This document shows positions 34,716 to 45,244 of a stretch of DNA of 64,000 bases, piece by piece (positions within the stretch are counted from its first letter, which is position 1; each line of letters begins with the position of its first letter). Source of the stretch: Paenibacillus sp. SC116 (GTDB lineage Bacteria > Bacillota > Bacilli > Paenibacillales > Paenibacillaceae); NCBI RefSeq assembly GCF_024733555.1, contig NZ_JANIOF010000001.1, forward strand, positions 1,326,856-1,390,855, given 5' to 3'. The position numbers and the translations under genes are program-made. Under the pieces are notes generated by a model. That model was not told the origin of the DNA, ran no database searches, and saw only the letters and a list, made by a program, of their open reading frames with translations.

Positions 34716-35591
34716 TTATCCTTTAACTGCTCCTGCTGCCATTCCCTTCATTACTTGTTCTTGGAACATTAAGTACACAATAATTGTCGGCAAGGATGCC
34801 ATCGATAATGCAGCCATCGTTAAACTATAGTCTGTCGTAAAACCATCAGCGAATACGGACAAGCTCAATGGCAATGTCTTAAGATCAGGATCATTGATAA
34901 AAACTAATGCGAACGCAAAATCATTCCAAAAACGAAGAAATCCTAAAATAGCTACCGTAGACAACGCGGGAAGTGTAATTGGGAGAATGAGACGGAGAAA
35001 TATTCCTGTATAACCTGCTCCATCAACAAGTGCTGCTTCTTCCATTTCCCGTGGTATATTTGCTAAGTAAGCCGTAATAATAAACACTGCAATCGGCAGC
35101 TCGAATGCGGTATAAGGCAAAATAAGTGCAGCATGAGTATCAAAAATGCCCATCATACTCATCATGCTAAACAGTGGAACCAACGTGCTATGAATCGGGA
35201 TTAACAATCCAAGCAACAACAAGCTATACAATATCCCTCTGCCCTTAAACTCAAACCTAGAGATGATATAGGCAGTCAACGCACCGAAGAACAAGGTTAA
35301 CACCAACGATACAAAGGTCACGAATAGTGAGTTCATCGTTGCTTTGCCCATCCCAGATACTTCCCATGCACGAGCAAAGTTGCTCCAATTCCAACTAGCC
35401 GGCAGCGAAAACGGATTGGCAAAAAAGTCTGCGTTCGTCTTGAACGCGCTCATAAACATCCAGAATAATGGATACAGCGTTACTAACGCATAGAAGCCAA
35501 GCAATATATTCCGAATTGCTCTTCTCCACCACTTATTCTGCCGTTGCGTCTTATGCAACCCTGTACCCAGTGTTGGCATCGACGTATTCAT
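34716..35591 (-). CDS. Carbohydrate ABC transporter permease (MalG/LacG type)
   Basis: About 291 residues with six membrane helices. The EAA loop reads EEAALVDGAGYTGIFLRLILP, and the protein ends VMKGMAAGAVKG, the usual finish for this family. It is the third gene of a binding protein-permease-permease operon without its own ATPase, so a shared MsmK-type ATPase is needed. GGAG eight bases before the ATG at 35591 is better than the frame start at 35600. Confidence 0.93.
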   Translation of the reverse strand: MNTSMPTLGTGLHKTQRQNKWWRRAIRNILLGFYALVTLYPLFWMFMSAFKTNADFFANPFSLPASWNWSNFARAWEVSGMGKATMNSLFVTFVSLVLTLFFGALTAYIISRFEFKGRGILYSLLLLGLLIPIHSTLVPLFSMMSMMGIFDTHAALILPYTAFELPIAVFIITAYLANIPREMEEAALVDGAGYTGIFLRLILPITLPALSTVAILGFLRFWNDFAFALVFINDPDLKTLPLSLSVFADGFTTDYSLTMAALSMASLPTIIVYLMFQEQVMKGMAAGAVKG

Positions 35592-35641
35592 AGGCTGCAC
35601 TCCTCTCTATCACAGAACCGAATCATTGCGTCTCATCTAGG

Positions 35642-36517
35642 CTATTGATTGTTGCGCCGCATAAGTAACTGCGAACCTGCAATTAAGATTAAACTAATAA
35701 TCACAATAAGCGTCGAGACCGCACTTCCGTACCCATAGCGATAAACATTGAATGTGCTGTTATACATGTAAGAAGCCAATAATTCGGTGGCGTGTGCTGG
35801 GCCTCCTTTTGTCATTACATAGATGAGGTCGAATGCCTTGAGACTTCCGGAAATACACAACACGACCGCTACCTTTATCGTATCCCATATCATGGGCAGT
35901 GTTATCGAGAACAATCTGCGGGTTCTTGTCGCTCCATCAATGGCAGCTGCGTCATTTATCTCATTTGGAATGCTGCTCAAGGCGGCAAGAAACATAATTA
36001 AATACGGTCCAATGAAATTCCAAATGATTGGGATAGCAATCATCCACATCGCAATGCTTGGGTCAGAGAGCCACGCACGTTTCCAGTCTTCCAACCCTAC
36101 AAAAGAAAGAAGGCCATTTAACAATCCTATTTGCGGCTGATAAATATAGGACCAAATAATACCGATGACTACAGAAGAAAGCACCATTGGCATGAACACG
36201 GAAGCCCTCACGAATCGCTGAAACCATGTGCCTTGACTAAGCAGCAGGGCTAATAATAAGGCAAGTGGTACTTGTCCAAATACGGAAGCCGCTACGACAA
36301 TTAAGTTATTGCCAAGTGATTGCCAAAAAATATCATGCGATAGAGCTTCCACGTAGTTGTCCAGACCGATAAAGCGTGCTTCACCCATCCCTTTCCAATC
36401 CATGAAACCATAATATGCTGACCAGAATACTGGCACGATAACAAACACGGCATATAGCAGCACAGATGGAAGAAGGCCGAATCCGACAAATAGTTTTCTA
36501 GCTGTTCCAATTCGCAT
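35642..36517 (-). CDS. Carbohydrate ABC transporter permease (MalF/LacF type)
   Basis: 291 residues with six membrane helices. The family features GFMDWKGMGEARFIGLDNYVEA near the start and the EAA loop NDAAAIDGATRTRRLFSITLP are present. It pairs with the following MalG-type permease to form the channel. GAGGAGG precedes the ATG, and it lies about 90 bases below the binding-protein gene. Confidence 0.93.
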   Translation of the reverse strand: MRIGTARKLFVGFGLLPSVLLYAVFVIVPVFWSAYYGFMDWKGMGEARFIGLDNYVEALSHDIFWQSLGNNLIVVAASVFGQVPLALLLALLLSQGTWFQRFVRASVFMPMVLSSVVIGIIWSYIYQPQIGLLNGLLSFVGLEDWKRAWLSDPSIAMWMIAIPIIWNFIGPYLIMFLAALSSIPNEINDAAAIDGATRTRRLFSITLPMIWDTIKVAVVLCISGSLKAFDLIYVMTKGGPAHATELLASYMYNSTFNVYRYGYGSAVSTLIVIISLILIAGSQLLMRRNNQ

Positions 36518-36609
36518 CGTGCACCTCCTCTTCTATGATTGGCAATGCCTCACAAAGATGTTACCTTACAGCAAGGCATTGCCATATCATCCTTTAGACT
36601 TCATGTACG

Positions 36610-37926
36610 TTATTTGCCGAGTGATTTAGCCTGTGCTTCTTGAATCTTTGCAGCGATTTCTTTAGGATCTCCTCCCATAAGGAGCTCTTGAATACCATTG
36701 TTCACTACGTCTGCACCTGCGCTCGTAAGAAAACCATCGTATACAGGTGTAAATTGAATATCATTAACGAGTTCATACACTTTGGAGAAAATCGGTGATA
36801 CTTTGCTCTTATCCAGCTCGACCTTGTAGCTGACCAACTGATTGGCTTCCAAAGTACGCTTTTGAGCCTCAGGCCCAGACATTGCGTAGATTAGCTTATG
36901 TGCCGCTTCTTTGACCTTGCCCTCTGTTTTTGCACTCAAGCCAAGTCCAACTCCAACCACACCCGAAGTCGTATTTGGATCACCCTTACCACCAGCGATA
37001 GCAGGCAGTACCGTTACGCCCATTTGCTCAATCGCATCTGGTGTAGCATTTGCCGTTAAATTCGTCAATGCCCATCCGCCATCGATCATCATAGCCGCTT
37101 GACCATGAGCGAACATCATTTCCATCTGTGTATTATCCATACTATTAAAACCTTCTTGGAATGCTCCTTCCTGCTGCAGCTGCTGCAACAGTTCAAGTGC
37201 ACGTACAAACTCCGGATCTGTGAACTTCGCACCGTCTTGTGCAGCCGCTTTGAGGAACCATTCCGTACCTGTAACACGATCAGCCAAAGAGCTGAGAATA
37301 CTGGATTGAGCCAGCCACGCCGCTTTATTGCCAAGCGCGATTGGTGTTACATTAGCAGCCTTGAGCGTACGAACAGCATGCAGCAGCTCATCCCACGTTT
37401 GCGGTACTTTCACACCGTGCTTATCAAGAATAGACTGGTTGTAATAAAGAATAGATGTTGGAGTTAAACTCATTGGAGCACTGTACACTTTGTTACTGAT
37501 CGTGAAATTATCAAATGAAGCTGGCAAAAAATCATCTTTCCAAGCTGCATTCGCTTGCAGCAGGTCATCTACAGGTTGAATGAGATTTCCTCCTTGGAAT
37601 TCCTTTGTCATCGCCCCTGGCCACATAATAAATACATCTGGCATTTCATTCGCAGCTGCCACGGTTTTTAGACGAGCCCTATAACCATCTGGCGGGATAG
37701 CCTGCACATTCAACTTAATATTCGGATTAGCCGTTTCGAACTCACTAATTATCTCTCTCATCGTTCGAGCACGCAGATCGTCCCCCGTGAAATTGTGCCA
37801 CAGTGACAACTTGACACTATCCCCTTCAGCACCTTTAACACCAGTCGCTTCCTTATCTCCAGAGCATCCCGCAAACATCGTAACTACGATAAGCAATGTG
37901 AGTACGATCATCCAATTTCTACGCAT
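36610..37926 (-). CDS. Extracellular sugar-binding lipoprotein (family 1)
   Basis: 438 residues. The signal peptide RRNWMIVLTLLIVV is followed by the lipobox FAGC (C21). The mature protein has the family-1 pattern SLWHNFTGDDLRARTMREI and PDVFIMWPGAMTKEF. It captures an oligosaccharide or related sugar for the two permeases. AGGGGGG before the ATG at 37926 excludes the longer frame to 37989. A cre-like site lies about 70 bases upstream. The sugar is unknown. Confidence 0.93.
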   Translation of the reverse strand: MRRNWMIVLTLLIVVTMFAGCSGDKEATGVKGAEGDSVKLSLWHNFTGDDLRARTMREIISEFETANPNIKLNVQAIPPDGYRARLKTVAAANEMPDVFIMWPGAMTKEFQGGNLIQPVDDLLQANAAWKDDFLPASFDNFTISNKVYSAPMSLTPTSILYYNQSILDKHGVKVPQTWDELLHAVRTLKAANVTPIALGNKAAWLAQSSILSSLADRVTGTEWFLKAAAQDGAKFTDPEFVRALELLQQLQQEGAFQEGFNSMDNTQMEMMFAHGQAAMMIDGGWALTNLTANATPDAIEQMGVTVLPAIAGGKGDPNTTSGVVGVGLGLSAKTEGKVKEAAHKLIYAMSGPEAQKRTLEANQLVSYKVELDKSKVSPIFSKVYELVNDIQFTPVYDGFLTSAGADVVNNGIQELLMGGDPKEIAAKIQEAQAKSLGK

Positions 37927-37994
37927 TAACAATCCCCCCTGTTTGATAGTTCTTCCTCTCCTGTCGTGCAGAAGCAGGTAATGAGTCAATTATA

Positions 37995-38008
37995 AGGAAG
38001 CGCTTACT
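37995..38008 (-). promoter_or_regulatory. cre-like CcpA site upstream of the sugar ABC operon
   Basis: AGTAAGCGCTTCCT on the minus strand has the core AAGCGCTT and 11 of 14 consensus bases. It lies 69 bases before the binding-protein start, where CcpA repression would be expected. Confidence 0.55.
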
Positions 38009-38050
38009 TTAAGCGTGAGGGATATTTTTCTGATGAGTACGGGAACTTTT

Positions 38051-39619
38051 TCAGGCTTTTACACGATAATCAGAAGGCGTGCATTTCATATAACGCTTGA
38101 ACAGTTGAGCGAAATATTTAACATCCTCATATCCGACGATTCTAGCGATCTCACTCACCATTAGCTCCGTATTTTGCAACAGCTCACAAGCACGCTCTAT
38201 TCGTACCATCGTCACAAATTCGATATAGTTCATTCCTGTTTCGGCCTTAAAGCGTTCACTCAAATGATGAGGATGGACATGTACAAAGTCAGCAACACGC
38301 TTCAATGTCAACGTACCATCAGCATGTTCTCGGATATATTGTTTTGCTTTTAAAATGACAGACTGTGAAGTACTACTTACTAGATGAATATATCTTTGCA
38401 TGACATGCTGCAAAGTAGTATAAAGCTCTCGTTCCCATTGTTCTCTATTCATCCACTCTGCATTACCTATCATGGCCATCTGCCATGTTGATTCATGCGT
38501 GCTATCCGAGGCATCTTCAGCCATTCGTTCCATCCAACGCTGAAGCCCTATAAATAAAGAGCTCACATAGCTTTGCAGTGATTGAGGCGTCGCTTGCGGG
38601 TGACTCGTAAGCCGATCCACAAAATTCGATATCCAGCACCTCAATTCGCTAGCATTGCCAGACTTCAATAGTTGGATCAAACCATTCTCATCTTCCGCAT
38701 GCCTCAACAAAGGAAGTCCTGTGCGTGTTTCTGCCTCTTCGATCCTCATCGTTCTCTGTTTCGCTGCTATAACGTGATAGGAAATGGCTTTAGCTGCACC
38801 CGCTGCCGAATGATATACTCCTTCTACTAAAGATGTCGCACGCCCTATCCCTGCAAACAGTCTGCACTTTAGCTGCTGCTCCATCATAAAGATCAACCGT
38901 TCCCACTCATTCACCCATGATTGGGAAGCTTCATAGCGAATAACAATTAATTGGTCATCATTTCGCAACACCGCACATCGGATCGAATCACGCAGCATAT
39001 TGCTTACTGCAAATAGAAGTAGTGATGCTTCTTTGCAACCCCAGCCTTCTACTTTCACTACTGCGACTTCATAGTATCCCTTAGCATGATCCATACTAGA
39101 ATTACTAGATAAATTGGTTTCATGGATTAGCAATTTAGCAGCATGCTTAGACTCCTCAACAGATAATTGACCAGATAGCCAACGACGCAGTAGTTGATCA
39201 CGGTATGATCCTTCTCTCTTCACGTGTTCGGCCTGCTCCATTCGACGAGACTCTATTCTTTCTCTCGCCTTGAGCGCTGCACGTACGATATCATCTGGTC
39301 GCGTTGTCTTTAATAAGTAATCAGATACCCCATGACGGATCGCTTGCTGCGCATAATTAAAGTCATCATAGCCGGTATACACAATCGTTTCTGTTAATGG
39401 GCTGCATTCACGAATATAACCTGCAAGCGTTAACCCATCGACACCATTCATTCGAATGTCAGTCAATACGAGCTCTGGCTTCTCCTCCGCTATTATTTTC
39501 ATAGCTTCTTCAGCTGATTGACATGGAGTAAGCAGCTCAAATCCAAGCTCTTGCCAAGGAATTACTTGAGATAATCCATTTCGAATAATGACCTCATCAT
39601 CTACGATTAATGCCTTCAT
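38051..39619 (-). CDS. YesN-type response regulator (receiver + AraC helix-turn-helix)
   Basis: 522 residues. The receiver domain begins KALIVDDEVIIRNGL, with the phospho-acceptor in PELVLTDIRMNGVDG (about D55). A poorly conserved middle region follows. The C-terminal AraC domain has LTLKRVADFVHVHPHHLSERF and ISEIARIVGYEDVKYFAQLFK. It pairs with the kinase gene 34 bases upstream. In Bacillales such pairs usually switch on a neighbouring sugar ABC operon, and the one at 34.7-37.9 kb is just downstream on the same strand. Confidence 0.93.
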   Translation of the reverse strand: MKALIVDDEVIIRNGLSQVIPWQELGFELLTPCQSAEEAMKIIAEEKPELVLTDIRMNGVDGLTLAGYIRECSPLTETIVYTGYDDFNYAQQAIRHGVSDYLLKTTRPDDIVRAALKARERIESRRMEQAEHVKREGSYRDQLLRRWLSGQLSVEESKHAAKLLIHETNLSSNSSMDHAKGYYEVAVVKVEGWGCKEASLLLFAVSNMLRDSIRCAVLRNDDQLIVIRYEASQSWVNEWERLIFMMEQQLKCRLFAGIGRATSLVEGVYHSAAGAAKAISYHVIAAKQRTMRIEEAETRTGLPLLRHAEDENGLIQLLKSGNASELRCWISNFVDRLTSHPQATPQSLQSYVSSLFIGLQRWMERMAEDASDSTHESTWQMAMIGNAEWMNREQWERELYTTLQHVMQRYIHLVSSTSQSVILKAKQYIREHADGTLTLKRVADFVHVHPHHLSERFKAETGMNYIEFVTMVRIERACELLQNTELMVSEIARIVGYEDVKYFAQLFKRYMKCTPSDYRVKA

Positions 39620-39653
39620 TCCAAATCCCCCCGCGACTCATGATGAAAAAAAA

Positions 39654-41459
39654 CTACCATTCCCCTTTAAAACGCAGTATAATGCATGTTCCGTGTTCCA
39701 TTTGACTGCTAATGCTTACTTGCGAAGTAGCTCCATAATGAAGCAAAAGACGCTGCTGCACATTCATCAACCCATATCCACTTCCATGTGCTGCCCGATC
39801 CGATTCCAATAAGGGATCACTAGGAATGAAACTTCCGCGTTTGCCATCAGCGATGCTTAGCATATGCATTTGCAAGGATTGGAGACGTTCCTCCGAAATA
39901 CCGACACCGTTATCGCAAACTTGACATTCCATCCATCCTTCCTCCTCACATTCACGGATATCTATCGTTACTTGTCCACGCTGCTTCATAGAGTCCTTTA
40001 GTATCCCATGAATCAGCGCATTCTCGACAAGCGGCTGCAGCAACAGCTTTAATATCGGCTTATCCAATAAAGTCGGCTGTACACTTACCTCCATGTCAAA
40101 TCGCTCAGGATAGCGAATAGCTTGAATATTCATATAATTTCGAACATGCTCGATTTCCTGCTTCACACTGCACACTTCTAAACCACGGTTTAAGCTGAAA
40201 CGCAGGAAATCACTAAGCGACCCTACCATTTCTGCAATTTGATCTTGCTTATTCATCCATGCCATCCACTGTATCGAAGAAAGCGTATTGTACAAAAAGT
40301 GAGGTTGAATTTGAGCTTGGAGCGCTTTCAAATCGGCCTCTTTCTTCATGGCTTCATTGATCTTCACCTGCTCGGTGAGCTGGCCAATATTTTCACTTAA
40401 TCGATTATACGTTTTAATGAGTTGTCCAATCTCATCTGGTGTCTCAATAGGCAATCTGCGATACACACTGTCCGGATTTATCGTTGCTAAATACCGTGTA
40501 AGCCTAATCAAGGGCTTGGTCACCTGCTTCACAAAGAACATGACAGCAAATGCTGTGATGAGGAAAGCTAATCCAACCGCGACGGCTGTCAGCAATAATA
40601 CATAGCGATTTTGAGAACTCACAGTATCGTACGGAATGACCGTAAATGCCTGCCAGGATGAAATAAGCGGGACGTCCGCTGCGATAACGATATGACGCCC
40701 TGAGCTGCTATCCAGCTCCCACATTTGTTCAGAATAGCTCTGCAACTTAGGCTGCTCCCTTATCATGGCAAGCAAATCATGATCAAGATCAGTTGTACTG
40801 GATGCAATAATTTGACCTTTTTCATTTTGCAAAAACATGACACCATGCTCCTGCACAGCCACACGCAGTTGTTCGCTCAACACCGCAGTATCTATACCAA
40901 TTGACAGCATGCCTAGTGTTTTAAATGTATTGTGATCACGAATCGGTCTTACCAGGAATACGGAACGCTTCTTCCCAGCACTCGTAGTGGATTCTAAGGG
41001 CGGTGACCACCATTTTGAGTGCTCCTCCCAGTATGATACAGACATATCGGCAACTTGAAATAAAGAGGATTCAAGAATCGTATTATTGCTAACTTCAGGC
41101 ATTCCTTGTAGAGATATGATACGAATTTCAGAAATATAGCGTTTAGAAAATGCCAGATTCGTCAAAAAACCTGTCATATCTAAATATTCGGTTGCATTTG
41201 CTTTTGTTTTGCTTAAATAAGATTGAACTTGTTCTTGTCCAATAAGAAAGACGGACATATTCTCCACATCCTGCACAATGGTTTCCATATACGCGTTGAT
41301 TTGTCGCAAAGTGTTCAGATTGGACATCGTAACTTTTTCTTCTGTTATTTTTGATGCTGTGTGATAAGAGACGAAACCTAGTAGCACTATGGGGACCATA
41401 GTTGCAAATATAAGAACAAATGACATTTTGCGATGAAGCGAACGAACGATCCATTGCAC
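39654..41459 (-). CDS. YesM-type sensor histidine kinase
   Basis: 601 residues. TM1 (about 12-33), an extracellular sensor domain (about 35-285) and TM2 (about 290-312) are followed by a HAMP region (RLTRYLATINPDSVYRRL). The phospho-acceptor motif is AQIQPHFLYNTLSS. The ATPase domain has LLLQPLVENALIHG, CDNGVGI and GSGYGLMNVQQRL. The frame starts at GTG behind GAGGGG. It probably senses an extracellular sugar bound by the neighbouring lipoprotein. Confidence 0.93.
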   Translation of the reverse strand: MQWIVRSLHRKMSFVLIFATMVPIVLLGFVSYHTASKITEEKVTMSNLNTLRQINAYMETIVQDVENMSVFLIGQEQVQSYLSKTKANATEYLDMTGFLTNLAFSKRYISEIRIISLQGMPEVSNNTILESSLFQVADMSVSYWEEHSKWWSPPLESTTSAGKKRSVFLVRPIRDHNTFKTLGMLSIGIDTAVLSEQLRVAVQEHGVMFLQNEKGQIIASSTTDLDHDLLAMIREQPKLQSYSEQMWELDSSSGRHIVIAADVPLISSWQAFTVIPYDTVSSQNRYVLLLTAVAVGLAFLITAFAVMFFVKQVTKPLIRLTRYLATINPDSVYRRLPIETPDEIGQLIKTYNRLSENIGQLTEQVKINEAMKKEADLKALQAQIQPHFLYNTLSSIQWMAWMNKQDQIAEMVGSLSDFLRFSLNRGLEVCSVKQEIEHVRNYMNIQAIRYPERFDMEVSVQPTLLDKPILKLLLQPLVENALIHGILKDSMKQRGQVTIDIRECEEEGWMECQVCDNGVGISEERLQSLQMHMLSIADGKRGSFIPSDPLLESDRAAHGSGYGLMNVQQRLLLHYGATSQVSISSQMEHGTCIILRFKGEW

Positions 41460-41634
41460 GCTGCTATCCCCTCGCCTTCCTTTTGATGAATGATTGTACC
41501 ATGATGCCTTTTTGTTAGGGAGAAAAACTTTTTGTTTGATCAGCTAAAAAAGTGTGATAAGCTATAGACGCTCATTACCAAATATTTCTGATATGTATAT
41601 CATTATTGTACGCTCAGAGGGAGGTCAAGCGAAA

Positions 41635-42285
41635 GTGGAATCGATACAAGACGAGCTCCCGTTTCTTCAAGCGTTAGTGAAAGGCATCGCCGCTCAGTTC
41701 GGCGAAAATTGTGAGGTTGTGCTTCATGACCTGGCCCTGCCTTATGATAGAACGATTGTTGCAATCGAAAATGGCCACGTCACAGGCAGAAAAGTTGGAG
41801 ATCCCGGTACTAATCTTGGTTTAGAGCTGCTTCGCGGCTCTACAGAGAATGGTCATAAGCTAAATTATGTGACGCAAACGAAAGACGGGCGTTTACTTCG
41901 CTCAACCTCTCTATACATGAACAATCAAGATGGAACTATTATCGGATCACTTTGCATCAATTTTGATATTACAAGTCTTATGATCGCGGAAAAGACGCTG
42001 CAATCTATCACGATGACCAATTTACAAACCGATATCAAAGAATCGTTCGTTACCAATGTAAACGACTTGCTGGACGTGCTTATTCAAGAAACACAAGATA
42101 TAATCGGCAAACCGGTAGCTGCCATGAGCAAGGAAGATAAGATGAAAATGATTGCTCACTTGGACCAGAAGGGTGCCTTTCTTATTAAGAAATCCAGCGA
42201 GAAAATTTGTCTGTACCTAGGGATATCCAAATATTCGCTCTATAGCTATCTAGATGAAGTTAAACAATGGAATACGGAGGAATAG
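41635..42285 (+). CDS. YheO/DauR-like regulator (PAS-like + helix-turn-helix)
   Basis: 216 residues from the GTG at 41635, which has GGGAGG nine bases before it; an open frame back to 41554 lacks a site. The N-terminal YheO-PAS domain shows FGENCEVVLHDLALPYDRTIVAIENGHVTGR-type sequence. The C-terminal HTH region reads MIAHLDQKGAFLIKKSSEKI and YLGISKYSLYSYL. DauR of Pseudomonas controls D-arginine catabolism and belongs to the same family. As the first gene of a D-amino-acid operon, local control is a natural inference. Confidence 0.87.
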   Translation: MESIQDELPFLQALVKGIAAQFGENCEVVLHDLALPYDRTIVAIENGHVTGRKVGDPGTNLGLELLRGSTENGHKLNYVTQTKDGRLLRSTSLYMNNQDGTIIGSLCINFDITSLMIAEKTLQSITMTNLQTDIKESFVTNVNDLLDVLIQETQDIIGKPVAAMSKEDKMKMIAHLDQKGAFLIKKSSEKICLYLGISKYSLYSYLDEVKQWNTEE

Positions 42286-42287
42286 CG

Positions 42288-43460
42288 ATGGAACACAGTG
42301 ACTTGACTCAATCAAGTGTAATTCAAACCTGTGATAGTACTGATGCAATCAATTCATTTCCTGTTTTAACGGAAGCCGAAACACCGTTTGTTCTCATTAA
42401 TGATCACATTGTAGATCTTAATTTGAAGCGAATGGCTGAGCAGGCGAACAAGCTGGGTGTTAAGCTTAGGCCTCATATTAAGACGCATAAAATGCCTTAT
42501 TTTGCTCAGAAACAGCTGGATATGGGCGCAGTAGGAATTACGGTAGCCAAAGTTTCTGAAGCAGAAGTTATGGTTGAGCAAGGAATTACAGATATTTTTA
42601 TCGCTTACCCTGTCATTACACCTTCTAAAATACGTCGAGCAGCAGCTCTACAAGAACGCGCACGCATTATTGTTGGTGTAGATAGTGAAGCTGGCGCAAA
42701 CATACTTAATCAAATCGCCGAAGAGCTTCAAGTTCGTTTTGAAGTTAGATTAGAAATTGACACCGGACTTCGTCGGACAGGAGTTAGCGGCGATGCAATT
42801 GTTCGTACTGCAAATCGTATCGCTGCCTGCTCTTATTTGGACTTAACAGGAATCTTTACATTTAGAGGTGCGATGCTTGCTGGTCAAGCTACAACTGATC
42901 TGCATGCTGCGGGCGTGGAAGAAAGTCAATTGATGCTGGCAACGGCTGAAACATTGAGACAAGCCGGTCATGATATTTTGGAGATTAGTGTAGGCTCCTC
43001 CCCTACGGGATTAACTGCTGGTACAGTCGCTGGCGTATCTGAGATAAGACCTGGTACATATATTTTCAATGATCGTATGCAAGTGAGTTTTGATCTTGTT
43101 CATTGGCGTGACTGTGCCGCAGTTATCGTTGTAACGGTTGTCAGTTGTCCCTATCAAGATCAGATTGTTATCGATGGCGGCAGCAAAGCTTTTGCTACTG
43201 ATGTCCAACCTAACGGCGCTCCCCTCTTTATGAAAGGATTTGGACATATTGTAGAATATCCCGATGCCGTGTTAGAGCGACTCTCAGAAGAGCATGGCGT
43301 CATTCGCATTCAGCCTGGCCATTCCTTACAGGTTGGAGATCGACTGCATATTATTCCAAACCATATTTGCAGTTCTTTAAATTTGTACAACAACGTCTGG
43401 ATACATGGTACAGAGAGTCCTTATCAAATGAAGATTGCAGCTAGAGGCCATAACTGGTAG
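42288..43460 (+). CDS. D-threonine aldolase / D-serine dehydratase-like PLP enzyme
   Basis: 390 residues with the alanine-racemase-like barrel. The PLP lysine is in LRPHIKTHKMP and the strand motif is RLEIDTGLRRTGV. EISVGSSPTG and EIRPGTYIFND lie further on. The C-terminal metal site is PNHICSSLNLY (His and Cys ligands for Zn or Mn). The family contains D-threonine aldolase, D-serine dehydratase and beta-hydroxyaspartate aldolase; sequence does not separate them. GGAGG seven bases before 42288 sets the start, two bases after the regulator's stop. Confidence 0.87.
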   Translation: MEHSDLTQSSVIQTCDSTDAINSFPVLTEAETPFVLINDHIVDLNLKRMAEQANKLGVKLRPHIKTHKMPYFAQKQLDMGAVGITVAKVSEAEVMVEQGITDIFIAYPVITPSKIRRAAALQERARIIVGVDSEAGANILNQIAEELQVRFEVRLEIDTGLRRTGVSGDAIVRTANRIAACSYLDLTGIFTFRGAMLAGQATTDLHAAGVEESQLMLATAETLRQAGHDILEISVGSSPTGLTAGTVAGVSEIRPGTYIFNDRMQVSFDLVHWRDCAAVIVVTVVSCPYQDQIVIDGGSKAFATDVQPNGAPLFMKGFGHIVEYPDAVLERLSEEHGVIRIQPGHSLQVGDRLHIIPNHICSSLNLYNNVWIHGTESPYQMKIAARGHNW

Positions 43461-43535
43461 TTGTTGTTGAATAGTCATGAAATAAGTTCTACATCTTATT
43501 ACACTTACAACTTGGGATGAAGGAGCGAGGGCGCC

Positions 43536-45164
43536 ATGCTCGATTTGATTGTGAAACAAGCTCGAATTGCTGATGGATCAGGAAACCCATGGTACTGGGG
43601 TGAAGTGGGCGTTAAAGACGGAATTATTACGCATGTAGGAGGCCCTGGTTCTGTTGATGTCAGCGCTGCTCAAATCGTAGATGCCAAAGGACAATTGTTG
43701 ACACCAGGCTTCATTGATGGGCACTGCCATTCTGACTTAATGATTATGGACTACCCTGAAAGCGGAATTAAAATGCAGCAAGGTGTTACTACCGAAGTTG
43801 TAGGCAACTGCGGTCTTGCTCCAGCGCCGTTCGTTCCGGAGCGAGCTGATATGCTGCAAGAGTATATAACACCTGTAATCGGTACGACGAAGCATCAATG
43901 GAGTTGGCAAACCGTAGGCGAATATATGGATGCTATTCATAAATTAAAGCCTGCAGAGCATATGGCTACTTACGTTGCTCACGGCGCAATGCGCATCGGT
44001 GTCATGGGCTTTGACAATCGCCCGCCTTCTACGGAAGAGCTTGAAGCGATGAAAGCCATCGTCAAAGAAGGAATGGAAGCTGGCGCGATCGGACTATCGA
44101 TTGGACTTCTTTATGCGCCTGGCAGCTATGCCAACCGTCATGAAATTGCTGAATTATGCCGTGTCGTTGCTCAATATGGCGGATTACTATCCACCCATAT
44201 ACGTGGTGAAGGACGTCACCTCTTGCCGTCCATCGACGAAGTTATTTGGATCGCAGAGCAATCCGGTGTATCGCTTCATATTAGTCATCTCAAAGCTGCT
44301 GGCAAACGCAGTTGGGGACAAGTACAAGAAGCGATGGAACGTATCGATCAAGCGCGAGCACGCGGCATGGATGTAACTTGTGATGTATATCCTTATCATG
44401 CCGGGTCGACAACCTTGACTACGGTGCTGCCGCCGTGGCTGCTTCAAGGAGGACTTGCTGGCGTTCTGGAAGCTCTGCAGCAGCCTAGCATTCGCCAACG
44501 TCTTCATGAAGAGTTGGCGGAAGAGCAGGATGACTGGGACAATCTCGTTGCCTCAACAGGATGGCATAGTGTTGTCGTTTCTGCGGTACACAGCGATAAC
44601 AACAAATCTCTGGAAGGTTTATCAATTGCCGAAATAGCTGAGAAACGCAATATTCATCCTGTTGACGCGATGATGGATCTTCTATTAGAAGAACAAGGAA
44701 AAGTAACGATTGTCTATTATCATATGGCAACGGACGATGTAGATGCGGTTGTTCGCTACCCTTACTCTCTAGTTGCTTCCGATAGCCTCCACTGTGAGAC
44801 AGGCAAACCGCATCCGCGTTTGTATGGTACGTTCCCTCGTATTTTCTCCAAGTATGTACGAGAACGTAAAATTATTACGCTTGAGGATGCTGTACGCAAG
44901 TTGACGTCGTATCCAGCTGCTCGTTTCCGTCTAGGTAAACGAGGCCTATTAGTACCTGGCTATGCAGCAGACATGGTTATTTTCAATCCTGAAACGATTG
45001 AGGATACAGCAACCTTTGAAGATCCGAGACAATACCCTCACGGTATATCACACGTCTTCGTCAATGGACAATGGACGATGGAACATGGCCAGTTCCGTAA
45101 TGTGTATGCTGGCGAGATGCTGCGAGCTGCTCGCCAAGTCCGTCATTGCTGTGGTGGACACTAA
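43536..45164 (+). CDS. N-acyl-D-amino-acid deacylase (D-aminoacylase, amidohydrolase family)
   Basis: 542 residues. The amidohydrolase opening is TPGFIDGHCHSDL. EVVGNCGLAPAPF carries the D-aminoacylase Cys, and later metal-site segments are STHIRGEGRH and LHISHLKAAGK. SDSLHCETGKPHPRLYGTFPR is a hallmark of D-aminoacylases and dihydroorotase-like relatives. It hydrolyses N-acyl-D-amino acids to the free D-amino acid, which the upstream PLP enzyme could use. AAGGAG precedes the ATG. Confidence 0.9.
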   Translation: MLDLIVKQARIADGSGNPWYWGEVGVKDGIITHVGGPGSVDVSAAQIVDAKGQLLTPGFIDGHCHSDLMIMDYPESGIKMQQGVTTEVVGNCGLAPAPFVPERADMLQEYITPVIGTTKHQWSWQTVGEYMDAIHKLKPAEHMATYVAHGAMRIGVMGFDNRPPSTEELEAMKAIVKEGMEAGAIGLSIGLLYAPGSYANRHEIAELCRVVAQYGGLLSTHIRGEGRHLLPSIDEVIWIAEQSGVSLHISHLKAAGKRSWGQVQEAMERIDQARARGMDVTCDVYPYHAGSTTLTTVLPPWLLQGGLAGVLEALQQPSIRQRLHEELAEEQDDWDNLVASTGWHSVVVSAVHSDNNKSLEGLSIAEIAEKRNIHPVDAMMDLLLEEQGKVTIVYYHMATDDVDAVVRYPYSLVASDSLHCETGKPHPRLYGTFPRIFSKYVRERKIITLEDAVRKLTSYPAARFRLGKRGLLVPGYAADMVIFNPETIEDTATFEDPRQYPHGISHVFVNGQWTMEHGQFRNVYAGEMLRAARQVRHCCGGH

Positions 45165-45244
45165 TCAAGCAGGCACGTGATTTGAAAAACAATCGATTAT
45201 TTGATCCCCTGCTTCAATCAACTATACTAAAGGAGATGAATGTA